Below are positions 17,044 through 25,972 of a stretch of 64,000 nucleotides of DNA, in pieces. The stretch is from an uncultured bacterium (lineage in GTDB: Bacteria; Planctomycetota; Phycisphaerae; Phycisphaerales; SM1A02): the NCBI GenBank assembly GCA_903891095.1, contig CAITDI010000061.1, positions 62,001 to 126,000 on the forward strand, given 5' to 3'. Position numbers and translations under genes: made by a program. How positions within the stretch are numbered: the stretch's first letter is position 1; the number at the start of each line of letters is the position of its first letter. The notes below the pieces were generated by a model, which was given only the letters and a program-made list of their open reading frames with translations, had not been told where the DNA came from and searched no databases.

Positions 17044-18069
17044 ATGCAACTCGGAATGATTGGCCTCGGGCGCATGGGCGCAAACATGGTTCGCCGTCTT
17101 CTCAAGGGCGGTCACACCGTCGTCGTGTTCGATGTGAACGCGAAGGCCGTGTCGGACCTCGCGGGTGAAGGCGCCATCGCGGCGACGAGCATCGCGGACC
17201 TCTGCTCCAAGCTCAAGGTCTCGGGCAATGCGGGTCCGCGCCACGTGTGGCTCATGCTTCCGGTTGCGTTCGTCGACTCGACCCTCGCCGAGGTCGCCAA
17301 GAACCTCGCCAAGGGCGACTGCATCATCGACGGCGGCAACAGCTACTACATCGACGACATCCGCCGTTCCAAGGACCTCGCGGCGAGCGGCATCCACTAT
17401 GTCGACGTCGGCGTGTCGGGCGGCGTGTGGGGCCTCGAGCGCGGCTACTGCCAGATGATCGGCGGCGACAAGACCGCGGTCGCCGAGCTCGACAGCGTGT
17501 TCAAGACGCTCGCCCCGGGCGTCGGCGACATCGGACGCAACCCAGGTGGCGCTGCGCTCGGGACTTCCGAGCAGGGCTACCTCCACTGCGGCCCCGTCGG
17601 CGCGGGTCACTTCGTGAAGATGGTCCACAACGGCATCGAGTACGGCCTGATGGCCGCGTACGCCGAGGGCCTCAACATCCTCAAGCACGCCGACATCGGC
17701 AAGCACGCCTACGAGAAGGACGCCGAGACGACGCCGCTCCGTCATCCCGAGCACTACCAGTACGCGTTCGACCTCGCGGCGATCACCGAGCTGTGGCGCC
17801 GCGGCAGCGTGGTCGGCTCGTGGCTCCTCGACCTCACCGCGCAGGCGATGGCGAACGATCCGAACCTCGAGCAGTTCGGCGGCCGCGTGAGCGACTCGGG
17901 CGAAGGCCGCTGGACGCTTTCCGCCGCGAACGACGAAGGCGTGCCTGCGCCCGTGCTGGCGGCGGCGCTCTTCGGGCGCTTCCAGTCGCGCGGCAACGCG
18001 GAGTTCATGAACAAGGTCATGAGCGCGCAGCGCTTCGCGTTCGGCGGGCATCTCGAGAAGAAGCACTGA
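17044..18069 (+). CDS. gnd: 6-phosphogluconate dehydrogenase, decarboxylating, short type
   Basis: Cytoplasmic enzyme converting 6-phosphogluconate to ribulose 5-phosphate and CO2. The 341-residue length is that of the short (Gnl/YqeC-type) family rather than the 470-residue classical enzyme. GLGRMGANM (7-15) is the Rossmann nucleotide loop; IIDGGNSYY, SGGVWGLERGYCQMIGG and GHFVKMVHNGIEYGLM hold the substrate and catalytic residues, including the Lys and the His-Asn pair. The residue after the second beta strand is Asp (VFDVN), which favours NAD over NADP, an inference. It follows coaB closely and precedes the potassium channel gene. Confidence 0.93.
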   Translation: MQLGMIGLGRMGANMVRRLLKGGHTVVVFDVNAKAVSDLAGEGAIAATSIADLCSKLKVSGNAGPRHVWLMLPVAFVDSTLAEVAKNLAKGDCIIDGGNSYYIDDIRRSKDLAASGIHYVDVGVSGGVWGLERGYCQMIGGDKTAVAELDSVFKTLAPGVGDIGRNPGGAALGTSEQGYLHCGPVGAGHFVKMVHNGIEYGLMAAYAEGLNILKHADIGKHAYEKDAETTPLRHPEHYQYAFDLAAITELWRRGSVVGSWLLDLTAQAMANDPNLEQFGGRVSDSGEGRWTLSAANDEGVPAPVLAAALFGRFQSRGNAEFMNKVMSAQRFAFGGHLEKKH

Positions 18070-18112
18070 TTCCAGCGACGCGAGCGCCGGCAGCACAGGA
18101 GCCACCGCCACC

Positions 18113-18850
<738 letters not shown>

Positions 18851-18885
18851 TCCAGCATCCTGCCCCCGCTACCATGCCACGCCAC

Positions 18886-18967
18886 GGGCCTGTGGCGAAA
18901 CTGGCAGACGCAGCGGACTTAAAATCTGCGGCCGCAAGGCGTGTGGGTTCGATTCCCACCGGGCCCA
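18886..18967 (+). tRNA. tRNA-Leu (UAA anticodon)
   Basis: An 82-nt cloverleaf can be folded by eye. The acceptor stem pairs GGGCCTG (18886-18892) with CGGGCCC (18960-18966) and the discriminator base is A. The anticodon stem GCGGA/TCTGC closes a seven-base loop CTTAAAA with anticodon TAA. A long variable arm (GGCCGCAAGGC region) marks a class II tRNA, and GTGGG-TTCGATT-CCCAC forms the T arm. CCA is not encoded; the next bases are CTG. It lies 69 bp before the msrAB start and reads the same way. Confidence 0.96.
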
Positions 18968-19036
18968 CTGCATCTCTCGCGATCGTCTGCTCGAAGCCTG
19001 AACCTCACGTCCGCAGGGGCGTACGAGTCCACCACC

Positions 19037-20230
19037 ATGCGCATCCTCATCGCCGCCTGCCTTCTCGCTCTCGTGATCCTGCCGGTCGTCGCCCTCGGGA
19101 TGGCGCGCGCGAACTACGCGCCGCCGGCCGCAGACGCGCCCGCGAAGCTGACCACCAAGCAGTCCACGAAGCAGACCACCGACACCACCGCCCCCGCAAA
19201 GGAAACGACCGCCGTGCCCGCTAAGAAGTACTCCCGTTCCGGCTACGACGTGACCCCGCTCCCCCGCGCCAAGGTCGAGGAACTCGCCAAGAAGCTCGAC
19301 CCCGAGGCCTACCGCGTCACCCAGAAGGCCGGCACCGAGGCCGCGTTCTGCGGCACGCTGCTCGACAACCACAAGGACGGCGCGTACTGCTGCGTCGTGT
19401 GCGGGCTGCCGCTCTTCTCGAGCGCGAACAAGTTCAACTCGGGCACGGGCTGGCCGAGCTTCTTCCAGCCGTTCGACGTCGCGCACGTCGCGGGCAAGCA
19501 GGACAACTCGCACGGCATGGAGCGCGTCGAGATCAACTGCGCGCGCTGCGACGCGCACCTCGGCCACGTGTTCGACGACGGCCCGAAGCCGACGGGCCTG
19601 CGCTTCTGCCTCAACGGCGCGGCGCTCAAGTTCTACGAGAAGTCCGAGCAGCGCCCGGCGGAGTCGATGCCGATCAAGACCGAGACCGCGTACTTCGCGG
19701 GCGGGTGCTTCTGGGGCATCGAGCACTACTTCCAGCAGGCGCCTGGCGTGATCAGCGCCGAGAGCGGCTACATGCAGGGTTCCGTCGACAAGCCGACCTA
19801 CAAGGAAGTCTGCGAGCAGGACGACACCGCCGCGTCCAAGCGCCCCGCGGGCTACAAGCCGCACGCCGAGACGGTCAAGGTGACGTTCGATCCCACGACC
19901 ATCTCGTACAAGGACCTCCTGCGCGGCTTCTTCGAGATGCACGACCCCACGCAGATGAACCGCCAGGGCCCCGACTACGGCACGCAGTACCGCTCGGGCC
20001 TGTACACGACCGACGACGCGCAGGCCGCCGAGGCGAAGGCGTTCGTCGCCGAGCTCCTCGCGAAGAACCTCTTCAGCGGCCGCAAGATCGTGACCGAGAT
20101 CGAGCCCGCGAAGACGTTCTTCCCCGCCGAGGCGTACCACCAGGACTACCTCGAGCAGCACCCCGAGCGTGGATGCCACATCGGCAAGCCGTGGTGGCTG
20201 ACGAAGAAGGCCGCGGCCGCGGCGCCGTGA
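19037..20230 (+). CDS. msrAB: Exported MsrB-MsrA fusion, peptide methionine sulfoxide reductase
   Basis: The 397-residue product repairs both R- and S-methionine sulfoxide. The ATG at 19037 is used since an earlier in-frame start lies inside the tRNA gene. Residues 1-20 form a signal peptide or membrane anchor, then a Thr/Lys-rich linker. The MsrB domain comes first: GTGWPSFFQP, two CxxC zinc pairs (CCVVC and CARC), GHVFDDGP and the catalytic Cys in RFCLN. The MsrA domain follows with GGCFWGIEHYF holding its catalytic Cys, GYMQG, and FFEMHDPTQMNRQGPDYGTQYRS. This B-then-A order is the less common arrangement of the fusion. It is followed 2 bp later by apbE, so both may act outside the cytoplasm. 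Confidence 0.95.
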   Translation: MRILIAACLLALVILPVVALGMARANYAPPAADAPAKLTTKQSTKQTTDTTAPAKETTAVPAKKYSRSGYDVTPLPRAKVEELAKKLDPEAYRVTQKAGTEAAFCGTLLDNHKDGAYCCVVCGLPLFSSANKFNSGTGWPSFFQPFDVAHVAGKQDNSHGMERVEINCARCDAHLGHVFDDGPKPTGLRFCLNGAALKFYEKSEQRPAESMPIKTETAYFAGGCFWGIEHYFQQAPGVISAESGYMQGSVDKPTYKEVCEQDDTAASKRPAGYKPHAETVKVTFDPTTISYKDLLRGFFEMHDPTQMNRQGPDYGTQYRSGLYTTDDAQAAEAKAFVAELLAKNLFSGRKIVTEIEPAKTFFPAEAYHQDYLEQHPERGCHIGKPWWLTKKAAAAAP

Positions 20231-20232
20231 CG

Positions 20233-21261
20233 ATGCGCACGCCGCATTCGTCCGCTGTTCGAATCCTCGCGCTCGCCCTGCTGCTCGCCAGCATGGCGAG
20301 CGCTTTCGCATGCACGCACGAGCAGAAGGCCGAGCGACGCCAGTACCTCGGCACCGCGATGGGCTGCCGCGTGGAGATCACCGTCGACGAGAGCGACGCC
20401 GATATCGCGCGCCACGCGGCGCACGAGGCGCAGCTCGAGCTCGACCGACTCGACGCGATGCTGTCGGACTGGAAGGAATCGTCGGAGCTCAGCCGGCTGA
20501 ACGCGTCGAGCGAGATGCGTGTGCGCGCATCGGGCAATCTGCGCGCGGCGCTTGCGCGCGCGCTTGAGGTGGCGCGCGCGACGGACGGGCGGTTCGACCC
20601 GACGGTCAAGCCGCTCGTCGACCTTTGGCGCGCGAGCCGCAAGTCGCGCACGCTGCCCGCGACCGACGCGCTCGCCGCCGCGCGCGCGCGATGCGGGTTT
20701 GCGAAGGTCGCGATCGACGGCGATGCGGTCACGCGCGAGACGAAGGGCGATGGCGCCGATGGCGATGCCCGCGCGCAGCTCGATTTCGGCGGGATCGGCA
20801 AGGGTTTCGGCGCAGTGCGCGCGCTCGAGGTCCTGCGCGCGAACGGCTGTCCGCGCGCGCTGGTCGCGGTCGCAGGCGACATCGCCGCGGGCGAAGCGCC
20901 GCGCGGCGAACGCGGCTGGCGCGTCGATGTCGCGCCTGAATCCGACGTGGTCCGCGCGCAACGGATCATTGCGGTTAACCAGGCCGTGAGCACATCGGGC
21001 GGATCGATGCAGTGGGTCGAGATCGGCGGCGTGCGGTACGCGCACATCGTCGATCCGCGCACGGGACTCGGCGCGACCAAGCTCGCGCAGGTGACCGTCG
21101 TTGGCCCGCTCGATTGCGCGGTCGACGCGCTCTCGACGGCGCTCGCGCTGAGCGACGACGACGCCGACGCGGCGGCGATACTCGCGAAATTCCCTGGCTA
21201 CACTGCGCGCATCGAGCGCGATGGGAAGGCTGTGTGGATTCCGGCGCCGATCGCGAGGTAG
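20233..21261 (+). CDS. apbE: FAD:protein FMN transferase ApbE
   Basis: The 342-residue protein attaches FMN covalently to target proteins in the periplasm. A signal peptide covers residues 1-29, ending AFAC, so a lipoprotein is possible though the lipobox is weak. Family motifs include YLGTAMGCRVEI (about 40-51), DAMLSDWKESSELSRLN, DFGGIGKGFG (flavin/metal site), TSGGSMQW and HIVDPRTG near the C terminus. ApbE partners usually are Na-pumping or electron-transfer flavoproteins; none is visible here. The start is 2 bp after the msrAB stop, so the two genes are probably one operon. Confidence 0.93.
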   Translation: MRTPHSSAVRILALALLLASMASAFACTHEQKAERRQYLGTAMGCRVEITVDESDADIARHAAHEAQLELDRLDAMLSDWKESSELSRLNASSEMRVRASGNLRAALARALEVARATDGRFDPTVKPLVDLWRASRKSRTLPATDALAAARARCGFAKVAIDGDAVTRETKGDGADGDARAQLDFGGIGKGFGAVRALEVLRANGCPRALVAVAGDIAAGEAPRGERGWRVDVAPESDVVRAQRIIAVNQAVSTSGGSMQWVEIGGVRYAHIVDPRTGLGATKLAQVTVVGPLDCAVDALSTALALSDDDADAAAILAKFPGYTARIERDGKAVWIPAPIAR

Positions 21262-21289
21262 CGGCCAAAGTAGGTCGCGATGGTGGATC

Positions 21290-21328
21290 GCCAAAGCAAA
21301 TCGCCAGAGCAAATCGCCAAAGCAAATC
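21290..21328. repeat. Three 13-bp tandem repeats after apbE
   Basis: The unit GCCAAAGCAAATC is present three times end to end, the middle copy with one change. It starts 28 bp after the apbE stop and its last copy runs into the arm of a hairpin terminator. Unit length is not a multiple of three, as expected for non-coding DNA. Confidence 0.85.
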
Positions 21329-21354
21329 GCCACGGCTTGAGGCCGTGGCGATTT
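21324..21354. terminator. Hairpin between convergent apbE and oxidoreductase genes
   Basis: A perfect 13-bp stem (AAATCGCCACGGC paired with GCCGTGGCGATTT) closes a five-base TTGAG loop. The A/T ends of the stem give a short U run in either direction. It is placed between the 3' ends of apbE (plus) and the Gfo/Idh/MocA gene (minus), as expected for a bidirectional terminator. Confidence 0.7.
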
Positions 21355-21371
21355 GGTTCAATCAATCAACT

Positions 21372-21423
21372 GCTGCGTGCTCCACGCGGCTTTCGCCGCT
21401 GCGTGCTCCACGCGGCTTTCGCC
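21372..21423. repeat. Direct 26-bp repeat with small GCGGC-TTTC-GCCGC hairpins
   Basis: Two identical 26-bp copies lie directly end to end (21372-21397 and 21398-21423), followed by the first bases of a third. Each contains GCGGCTTTCGCCGC, a five-base stem with a TTTC loop. It is non-coding and lies 21 bp from the stop of the oxidoreductase gene. The hairpin geometry resembles that of the REP-like elements at 31308-31470 and 33535-33720, but the sequence differs. Confidence 0.85.
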
Positions 21424-21444
21424 GCTGAGAGGAACTCACGCGGT

Positions 21445-22728
21445 TCAGGCCTTGCCCTGCGGCAGGCTGAGCTGCGTCTTGCCGGGGATCGCAACGGGCG
21501 CAACCGGGCGCGAGCCGAACTCGACGGTCTCGGGCATGAGCACTTCGGTCGAGTTCATCGCCTGTTCCCAGGTGACGTCCTTGCCCGTGTACGCGGCCAT
21601 GCGGCCCATGATCGCGAGCATCGTGCTCTTCGCGACCTGCTCGGCCTCGTTGAGCTTGATGTCCTTCAGGATCGCGGTCTGCAGGTCGATGTGCTCCTGC
21701 GTGTACGGATCGGTCTGCTTGCCCGACGACTTCCACGCATTCGGGCCGCTGATTTCGCAGTGGCCAGACTGCAGCGAGGCCACGCCGTTCACGCCGTGGA
21801 AGACTTCCTCGACCTTGCCGTCCGTGCCGTCCTGCTGGCGGCACATCGAGAAGACGAAGCGGTCGCCCGGGTAGACGAACTCCAGGCCGAAGTGATCGAA
21901 GATGTGGCCGAACTTGGAGTCGGTGCGCACCTGGCGGCCACCGACGCCGCGGACCATGATCGGGTCGTCCTTCATCACCCAGTGGACGATGTCGAGCTGG
22001 TGCACGTGCTGCTCGACGATGTGATCGCCCGAGAGCCACGAGTGGTAGAGCCAGTTGCGGATCTGGTTCTCGGTGTCGGAGCGCTTGGCGTCCGGCTCGA
22101 CATTCCAGAGGCTGCCCATGTTCCAGTAGACGCGGCCCGCGATCACCTTGCCGATGTCGCCGCGGTCGATGCGGCCGACCGCGTCGATGTAGCAGGCCTC
22201 GTGGCGACGCTGGGTTCCGGCGGCGACCTTGAGGTTCTTCGCGCGGCTCATCGCCGCTGCCTCGAGGAAGCGACGCACGCCCGGGCCATCGACGGCGACC
22301 GGCTTCTCGCAGAAGACGTGCTTGCCCTTCTCGGTCGCTTCCTTGAAGTGGATCGAGCGGAAGCCCGGCGGCGTGGCGAGGATCACGATGTCGGCGTCGG
22401 TCGCGCAGACCTTCTTGTACGCGTCGAAGCCCGTGAACACGCGGTCGGCGGGAACCTGCGCGTGGCCCTGCTCCTTGAGCGCGTTGTTGGCGTTGTTCGC
22501 GCGCTCGGGGAAGAGGTCACCCAGCGCGACCACCTTGAGCGTGCAGCCCGAGCTCTTGCTCGCGGCGAGCGCGTTGAAGAGCGCGCCGGTGCCGCGTCCG
22601 CCGCAGCCGATCACTGCGAGCTTGAGCTCGGGACCGCGCGAGAGATGCGCGAACGCGGTGTTGGCGTTGAGAAGGACGGGGGTGGCCACCGCGGCTGCGG
22701 CGATGAAGTTGCGTCGGGTCATGTCCAT
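21445..22728 (-). CDS. Tat-exported Gfo/Idh/MocA family oxidoreductase
   Basis: The 427-residue product has a Tat signal (TRRNFIAAAAVATPVLLN, about 4-21) so it is probably folded with its NAD(P) cofactor and exported. AVIGCGGRGTG (about 39-49) is the Rossmann loop, and HVFCEKPVA holds the EKP motif of the family. The C-terminal alpha/beta domain follows. AGGAG lies 7 bases before the ATG. It is the second gene of a pair with an FGE-domain protein 31 bp upstream. Family members act on sugars or inositols, but the substrate cannot be told from the sequence. This gene type is greatly expanded in planctomycetes. Confidence 0.88.
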   Translation of the reverse strand: MDMTRRNFIAAAAVATPVLLNANTAFAHLSRGPELKLAVIGCGGRGTGALFNALAASKSSGCTLKVVALGDLFPERANNANNALKEQGHAQVPADRVFTGFDAYKKVCATDADIVILATPPGFRSIHFKEATEKGKHVFCEKPVAVDGPGVRRFLEAAAMSRAKNLKVAAGTQRRHEACYIDAVGRIDRGDIGKVIAGRVYWNMGSLWNVEPDAKRSDTENQIRNWLYHSWLSGDHIVEQHVHQLDIVHWVMKDDPIMVRGVGGRQVRTDSKFGHIFDHFGLEFVYPGDRFVFSMCRQQDGTDGKVEEVFHGVNGVASLQSGHCEISGPNAWKSSGKQTDPYTQEHIDLQTAILKDIKLNEAEQVAKSTMLAIMGRMAAYTGKDVTWEQAMNSTEVLMPETVEFGSRPVAPVAIPGKTQLSLPQGKA

Positions 22729-22759
22729 GGGGATCTCCTGCGCGGGATGCGCGGTTGCC

Positions 22760-23587
22760 TTACTTCTTCTCGCAGACGACGCGGAAGCCGACGAAGCCTC
22801 CGCTCGAGTACCACCACTTGCTCTTGGGGAACTGCGGGTCGATCTCGTTCCACTCGACGGGCTTGCAGTCCTCGAACTTGCCGCACTCGAGGTCGGCCAT
22901 CGCGTCGAGGTAGCTGCCGCCCGCGACGACGCCCATCTTGGCGCCGGTCTCGACCCATTCGCACGCGTTGCCGAAGAGGTCGAAGCAGCCGAGCTTGTCG
23001 GCCTTCTTCGACGCCATCTTGTGGGTCTTCTCCTCGGCGTTGTCCTTGACCCAGGCGTAGTCGCCGCAGTTCTTGGGATCGATGCCCGACTGCGCGCAGA
23101 GCGCCTTGAACTCGTCGCCCGTGGGCAGGCGGTAGGTGCGACCGGTCTTGGCCGACAGCCACTCGCAGAACTGCTTGACGCTCAAGAACGACGGCGAGAT
23201 GCACGGGAAACCGACATGCCCGAACTCGCGGTCCATGCCGATGTACGGCTTGGTCGGCTTGGTGACGGCGTCGGCCTTGTCGTTGCTCTTGCCGTCGGCC
23301 TTGTCGGTGCCGTAGACGAACACGTCGAAGAGCTCCCACGGGATCTCGGTGGTCGAGACGAACAGCGTCTTGTCGCCCGACTTGAACGGCACGAGGTCCA
23401 TGACAAACGTGCAGCCGTCGACCTCCTGCTTGAAGGCGGGCGCGGCGGTCTGCTTGGCTTCATCGCCCGCAGGCGCGGCAGCGAGCAGCGCGGCGCCGAA
23501 CAGCGCGCCAAAGAAAAGAGCGGCGCGCAGGTGCACGCCGCTCTGGGAAGAACCGATGTTGTGAAGAACGATCGAGGAGGACTTCAT
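22760..23587 (-). CDS. Exported FGE-sulfatase (SUMF1) domain protein
   Basis: An ATG at 23587 gives 275 residues; a TTG 39 bases upstream is the only other option. A hydrophobic segment (about 21-38, ALFFGALFGAALLAAAPA) is a signal peptide. The FGE/SUMF1 domain covers about 50-275, with the usual RLPTGDEF (a variant of the LPTEAEWE motif), FGNACEWVE, VAGGSY and a final GGFVGFRVV. True formylglycine-generating enzymes need a Cys pair near the C terminus; here only one Cys is visible in that region, so this is more likely a binding or structural variant. It is the first gene of a two-gene unit with the Gfo/Idh/MocA oxidoreductase. Confidence 0.82.
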   Translation of the reverse strand: MKSSSIVLHNIGSSQSGVHLRAALFFGALFGAALLAAAPAGDEAKQTAAPAFKQEVDGCTFVMDLVPFKSGDKTLFVSTTEIPWELFDVFVYGTDKADGKSNDKADAVTKPTKPYIGMDREFGHVGFPCISPSFLSVKQFCEWLSAKTGRTYRLPTGDEFKALCAQSGIDPKNCGDYAWVKDNAEEKTHKMASKKADKLGCFDLFGNACEWVETGAKMGVVAGGSYLDAMADLECGKFEDCKPVEWNEIDPQFPKSKWWYSSGGFVGFRVVCEKK

Positions 23588-23665
23588 CGCGTCGCGGATT
23601 CTGACCGTGACGCGGGTGAAAAGCAACAGCGCGGTCGGTGCATGATCCGGATCAGCCGGTCGCGA

Positions 23666-25924
23666 TCAACCCGTCCAGCCGTTCATCATGATCGCGAGGT
23701 CGGTCGCGTCGACGTGGCCGTCACCATTGAGGTCCGCGGGACCGACGCCGCCCCAAGCGTTGAGGAGGATCGAAAGGTCGCTCGCGTTCACAATGCCGTC
23801 GCCGTTGAGGTCGCCGACGATGTCGGGGATGCAGTCGACGTTGGTGATCTTGAAGTCATCGACGCCCGCCTCGACCACGGAGCCCGCGTCGAGGTCGCGC
23901 GCCACAAAGCGCACGCGCACGGTCGCGGTCGGCGTGATGTAGTCACGCACGCGCCAGGTGGCCTTGGTCCAGGACGGATTGTTCGTCGAGATCAGCGCCA
24001 TCTGGACCCAAGTCGTGCCGTTGTCGGCGGAGATCTCGACGGGCATCGTGTCGAGGCCCGGCGCCGCGCCCTGGTTGTTGGAGTACCAGTACCAGCACTC
24101 GATCGTGGGATTGTCGAGGCCCACAAGGTTGAAGGCAGGCGAGAGCAGCGTGGTGGTGCCGCCGTCGATGTCCGCGGTGCCGACGGCGCCGCCGACGGGA
24201 CCATTGCCCGTGATCCAGCAGATCGTGCCGACGGGCGAGTGATCGTCCTCGGGCTGCGCGGAGGTGCCGACGGGGTCCGCACGCACCCACTGGCCCGCCA
24301 CCGCCGTGTCGCCAACAACGCTGCCGACCCAGCCGTCCGCGGCCTCGAACTCCGTCGATGCGATGACGGCCTCGCCGACCGCGCTGAGCGCCGAGCGGCT
24401 CGTCGTGTCGATCGCGGGCTGGCCGAGCGTGTTCGAGATGCCGAACTTGTAGCTGAGCGTCGTGCCGCACGGGACCGCGGGGAACGTTCCGCGGTACTGG
24501 TTGTTGCCGAGGCTGACGAGCGCCGAGGTCACGCTGTTCGTGCCCCAGGTGACGGTCATCGTGCCCGAGCCGGTGTCCATCGTCTGACCCGCGGCAGGCG
24601 TGATCGTCGCGACGACGGTCGTGCCGCCCGCAGGCAGCGAGTACGCCGGGGGCGCAGCGACCGCGAAGGTCGCCAGCGGCGGAGCCACGGTCCACACGAA
24701 GAAGCCGCGCTCGAGGTCGCTGCCGATCACGTTGCCGCTCGGGAAGAACGGCCACACGTTCCACAGTCCGTTGAACTGCGCGCTGTCCGAACCCGGGTAG
24801 GTGTCGAAGTACGCCGTCTCCGGCGGATTGGTCTTGCTCACGCTGAGGTCAAACACGCGGAAGCCCGAGCGGTAGTTGGCCTCGTAGAGCTTGGTGCCCT
24901 TGACGAAGCAGTTGTGACCGATCGCGGTGTTGCCGTTGTTGAACGTGCCGACGAAGATCGGTGCGGTGAGCGAAGTGCAGTCCATGACGATGGTCGTCGT
25001 CACGGTGACGGTCGCGCCCTCGTCGAGCTCGTCGTTGATGTAGAAGTAGCGCGAATCCGCGTCGAGCCAGCCCTGGTGGCAGAACTTGGCGCCGGGATAC
25101 GTGGTGTACGAGAGCTGCACAGGCGCGGCCTTGTTGGTCACATCGACGACGTAGAGGCCCGAATTGACGTTGCCGCTGTTCGATCCACCGCAGCAGAAGG
25201 CGATCTGCTTGCCCGCGTAGGGACCGGTCGTGTAGGTCACGACCTGGCACTCGTGGACATAGATCGGCGACCACGCACCGACGTAGGTCGGGACCGCGGG
25301 ATTGGTGTGGATGTCGTAGATACGGAGGCCGTTGGCTCCACCGCCTGCGCGGTAGAGGTAGCCGCTGACCGTGTCGATCGCGAGCGTGTGGCTCGCGGCG
25401 GTCGTGGTGGTCGGGGCGAGGATCGTGTTGACCAGCGTGACCGTGTTGGTCGCGTCAAGCTGGGTCATGTCCATGACCTGGATGCCGCTGCCGCCTTCAG
25501 ACGCCGCGTAGCAGTACTGGCCGTACACGCGCACGTCGCGCCAGAGGCTGGTCGGTCCGGTGATGAACGCCTTGAGCGCAGCGGCGCCCGGGTTGGTGAT
25601 CTCGACGAACGCCGTACCGTCTGAGGTACCGATGATGCCGTACTCGCGGCCGGCAGGCGAAATGTAGCCCCAGCACGAGTTGCCGCTGGTCGACGCAGCG
25701 GAGAGCGACGCGAGCGGGAGCCAGCTGCGCAGCTGGATGCCGTTGGAATCAAAGCTGCCGGCGACGGAGCCGTCGTTCTTCTTGCCGTCGACCTCGCGCC
25801 AGCCTGGGCCGCGGTACGGCTTCTGGCGGTCACGGATCTTGCCGTCGTCGTCGTGGGCAATGGCCACGGATGCAACGGCGCACACAGCGAGAAGAGAAGC
25901 GATCCAGCTCTTGATGGTCATCAT
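23666..25924 (-). CDS. Secreted choice-of-anchor-B (LVIVD-type) protein with dockerin-type tail
   Basis: The 752-residue protein has a signal peptide (1-23, ending VASVAIA). Residues about 60-430 look like a beta-propeller of the choice-of-anchor-B family: repeated blocks such as RSWLPLASL, IQVMDMTQLD, LRIYDI, LYVVDVTN and FRVFDLS. A beta-sandwich part follows (about 430-690). The last 60 residues hold two dockerin-type calcium loops, GDLNGDGIVNASDLSILLNA and ADLNGDGHVDATDLAIMMNG. In planctomycetes such tails occur without known cellulosomes, so their partner is unknown. It is a lone gene; 78 bp separates it from the FGE-domain gene. Confidence 0.85.
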   Translation of the reverse strand: MMTIKSWIASLLAVCAVASVAIAHDDDGKIRDRQKPYRGPGWREVDGKKNDGSVAGSFDSNGIQLRSWLPLASLSAASTSGNSCWGYISPAGREYGIIGTSDGTAFVEITNPGAAALKAFITGPTSLWRDVRVYGQYCYAASEGGSGIQVMDMTQLDATNTVTLVNTILAPTTTTAASHTLAIDTVSGYLYRAGGGANGLRIYDIHTNPAVPTYVGAWSPIYVHECQVVTYTTGPYAGKQIAFCCGGSNSGNVNSGLYVVDVTNKAAPVQLSYTTYPGAKFCHQGWLDADSRYFYINDELDEGATVTVTTTIVMDCTSLTAPIFVGTFNNGNTAIGHNCFVKGTKLYEANYRSGFRVFDLSVSKTNPPETAYFDTYPGSDSAQFNGLWNVWPFFPSGNVIGSDLERGFFVWTVAPPLATFAVAAPPAYSLPAGGTTVVATITPAAGQTMDTGSGTMTVTWGTNSVTSALVSLGNNQYRGTFPAVPCGTTLSYKFGISNTLGQPAIDTTSRSALSAVGEAVIASTEFEAADGWVGSVVGDTAVAGQWVRADPVGTSAQPEDDHSPVGTICWITGNGPVGGAVGTADIDGGTTTLLSPAFNLVGLDNPTIECWYWYSNNQGAAPGLDTMPVEISADNGTTWVQMALISTNNPSWTKATWRVRDYITPTATVRVRFVARDLDAGSVVEAGVDDFKITNVDCIPDIVGDLNGDGIVNASDLSILLNAWGGVGPADLNGDGHVDATDLAIMMNGWTG

Positions 25925-25972
25925 GTTGTCTTCGTCCTAAGGCGGCTCGAAAGCCGTTCCACGGAACATAAC

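Noticed and set aside
18941-19036. Longer N terminus for the MsrB-MsrA fusion
   Set aside because: It would start inside tRNA-Leu and put residues ahead of a clear signal peptide.
22229-25624. 1,131-codon plus-strand open frame
   Set aside because: It is antisense to three well-supported genes and shows repeated Asp/Arg/Val runs typical of shadows.
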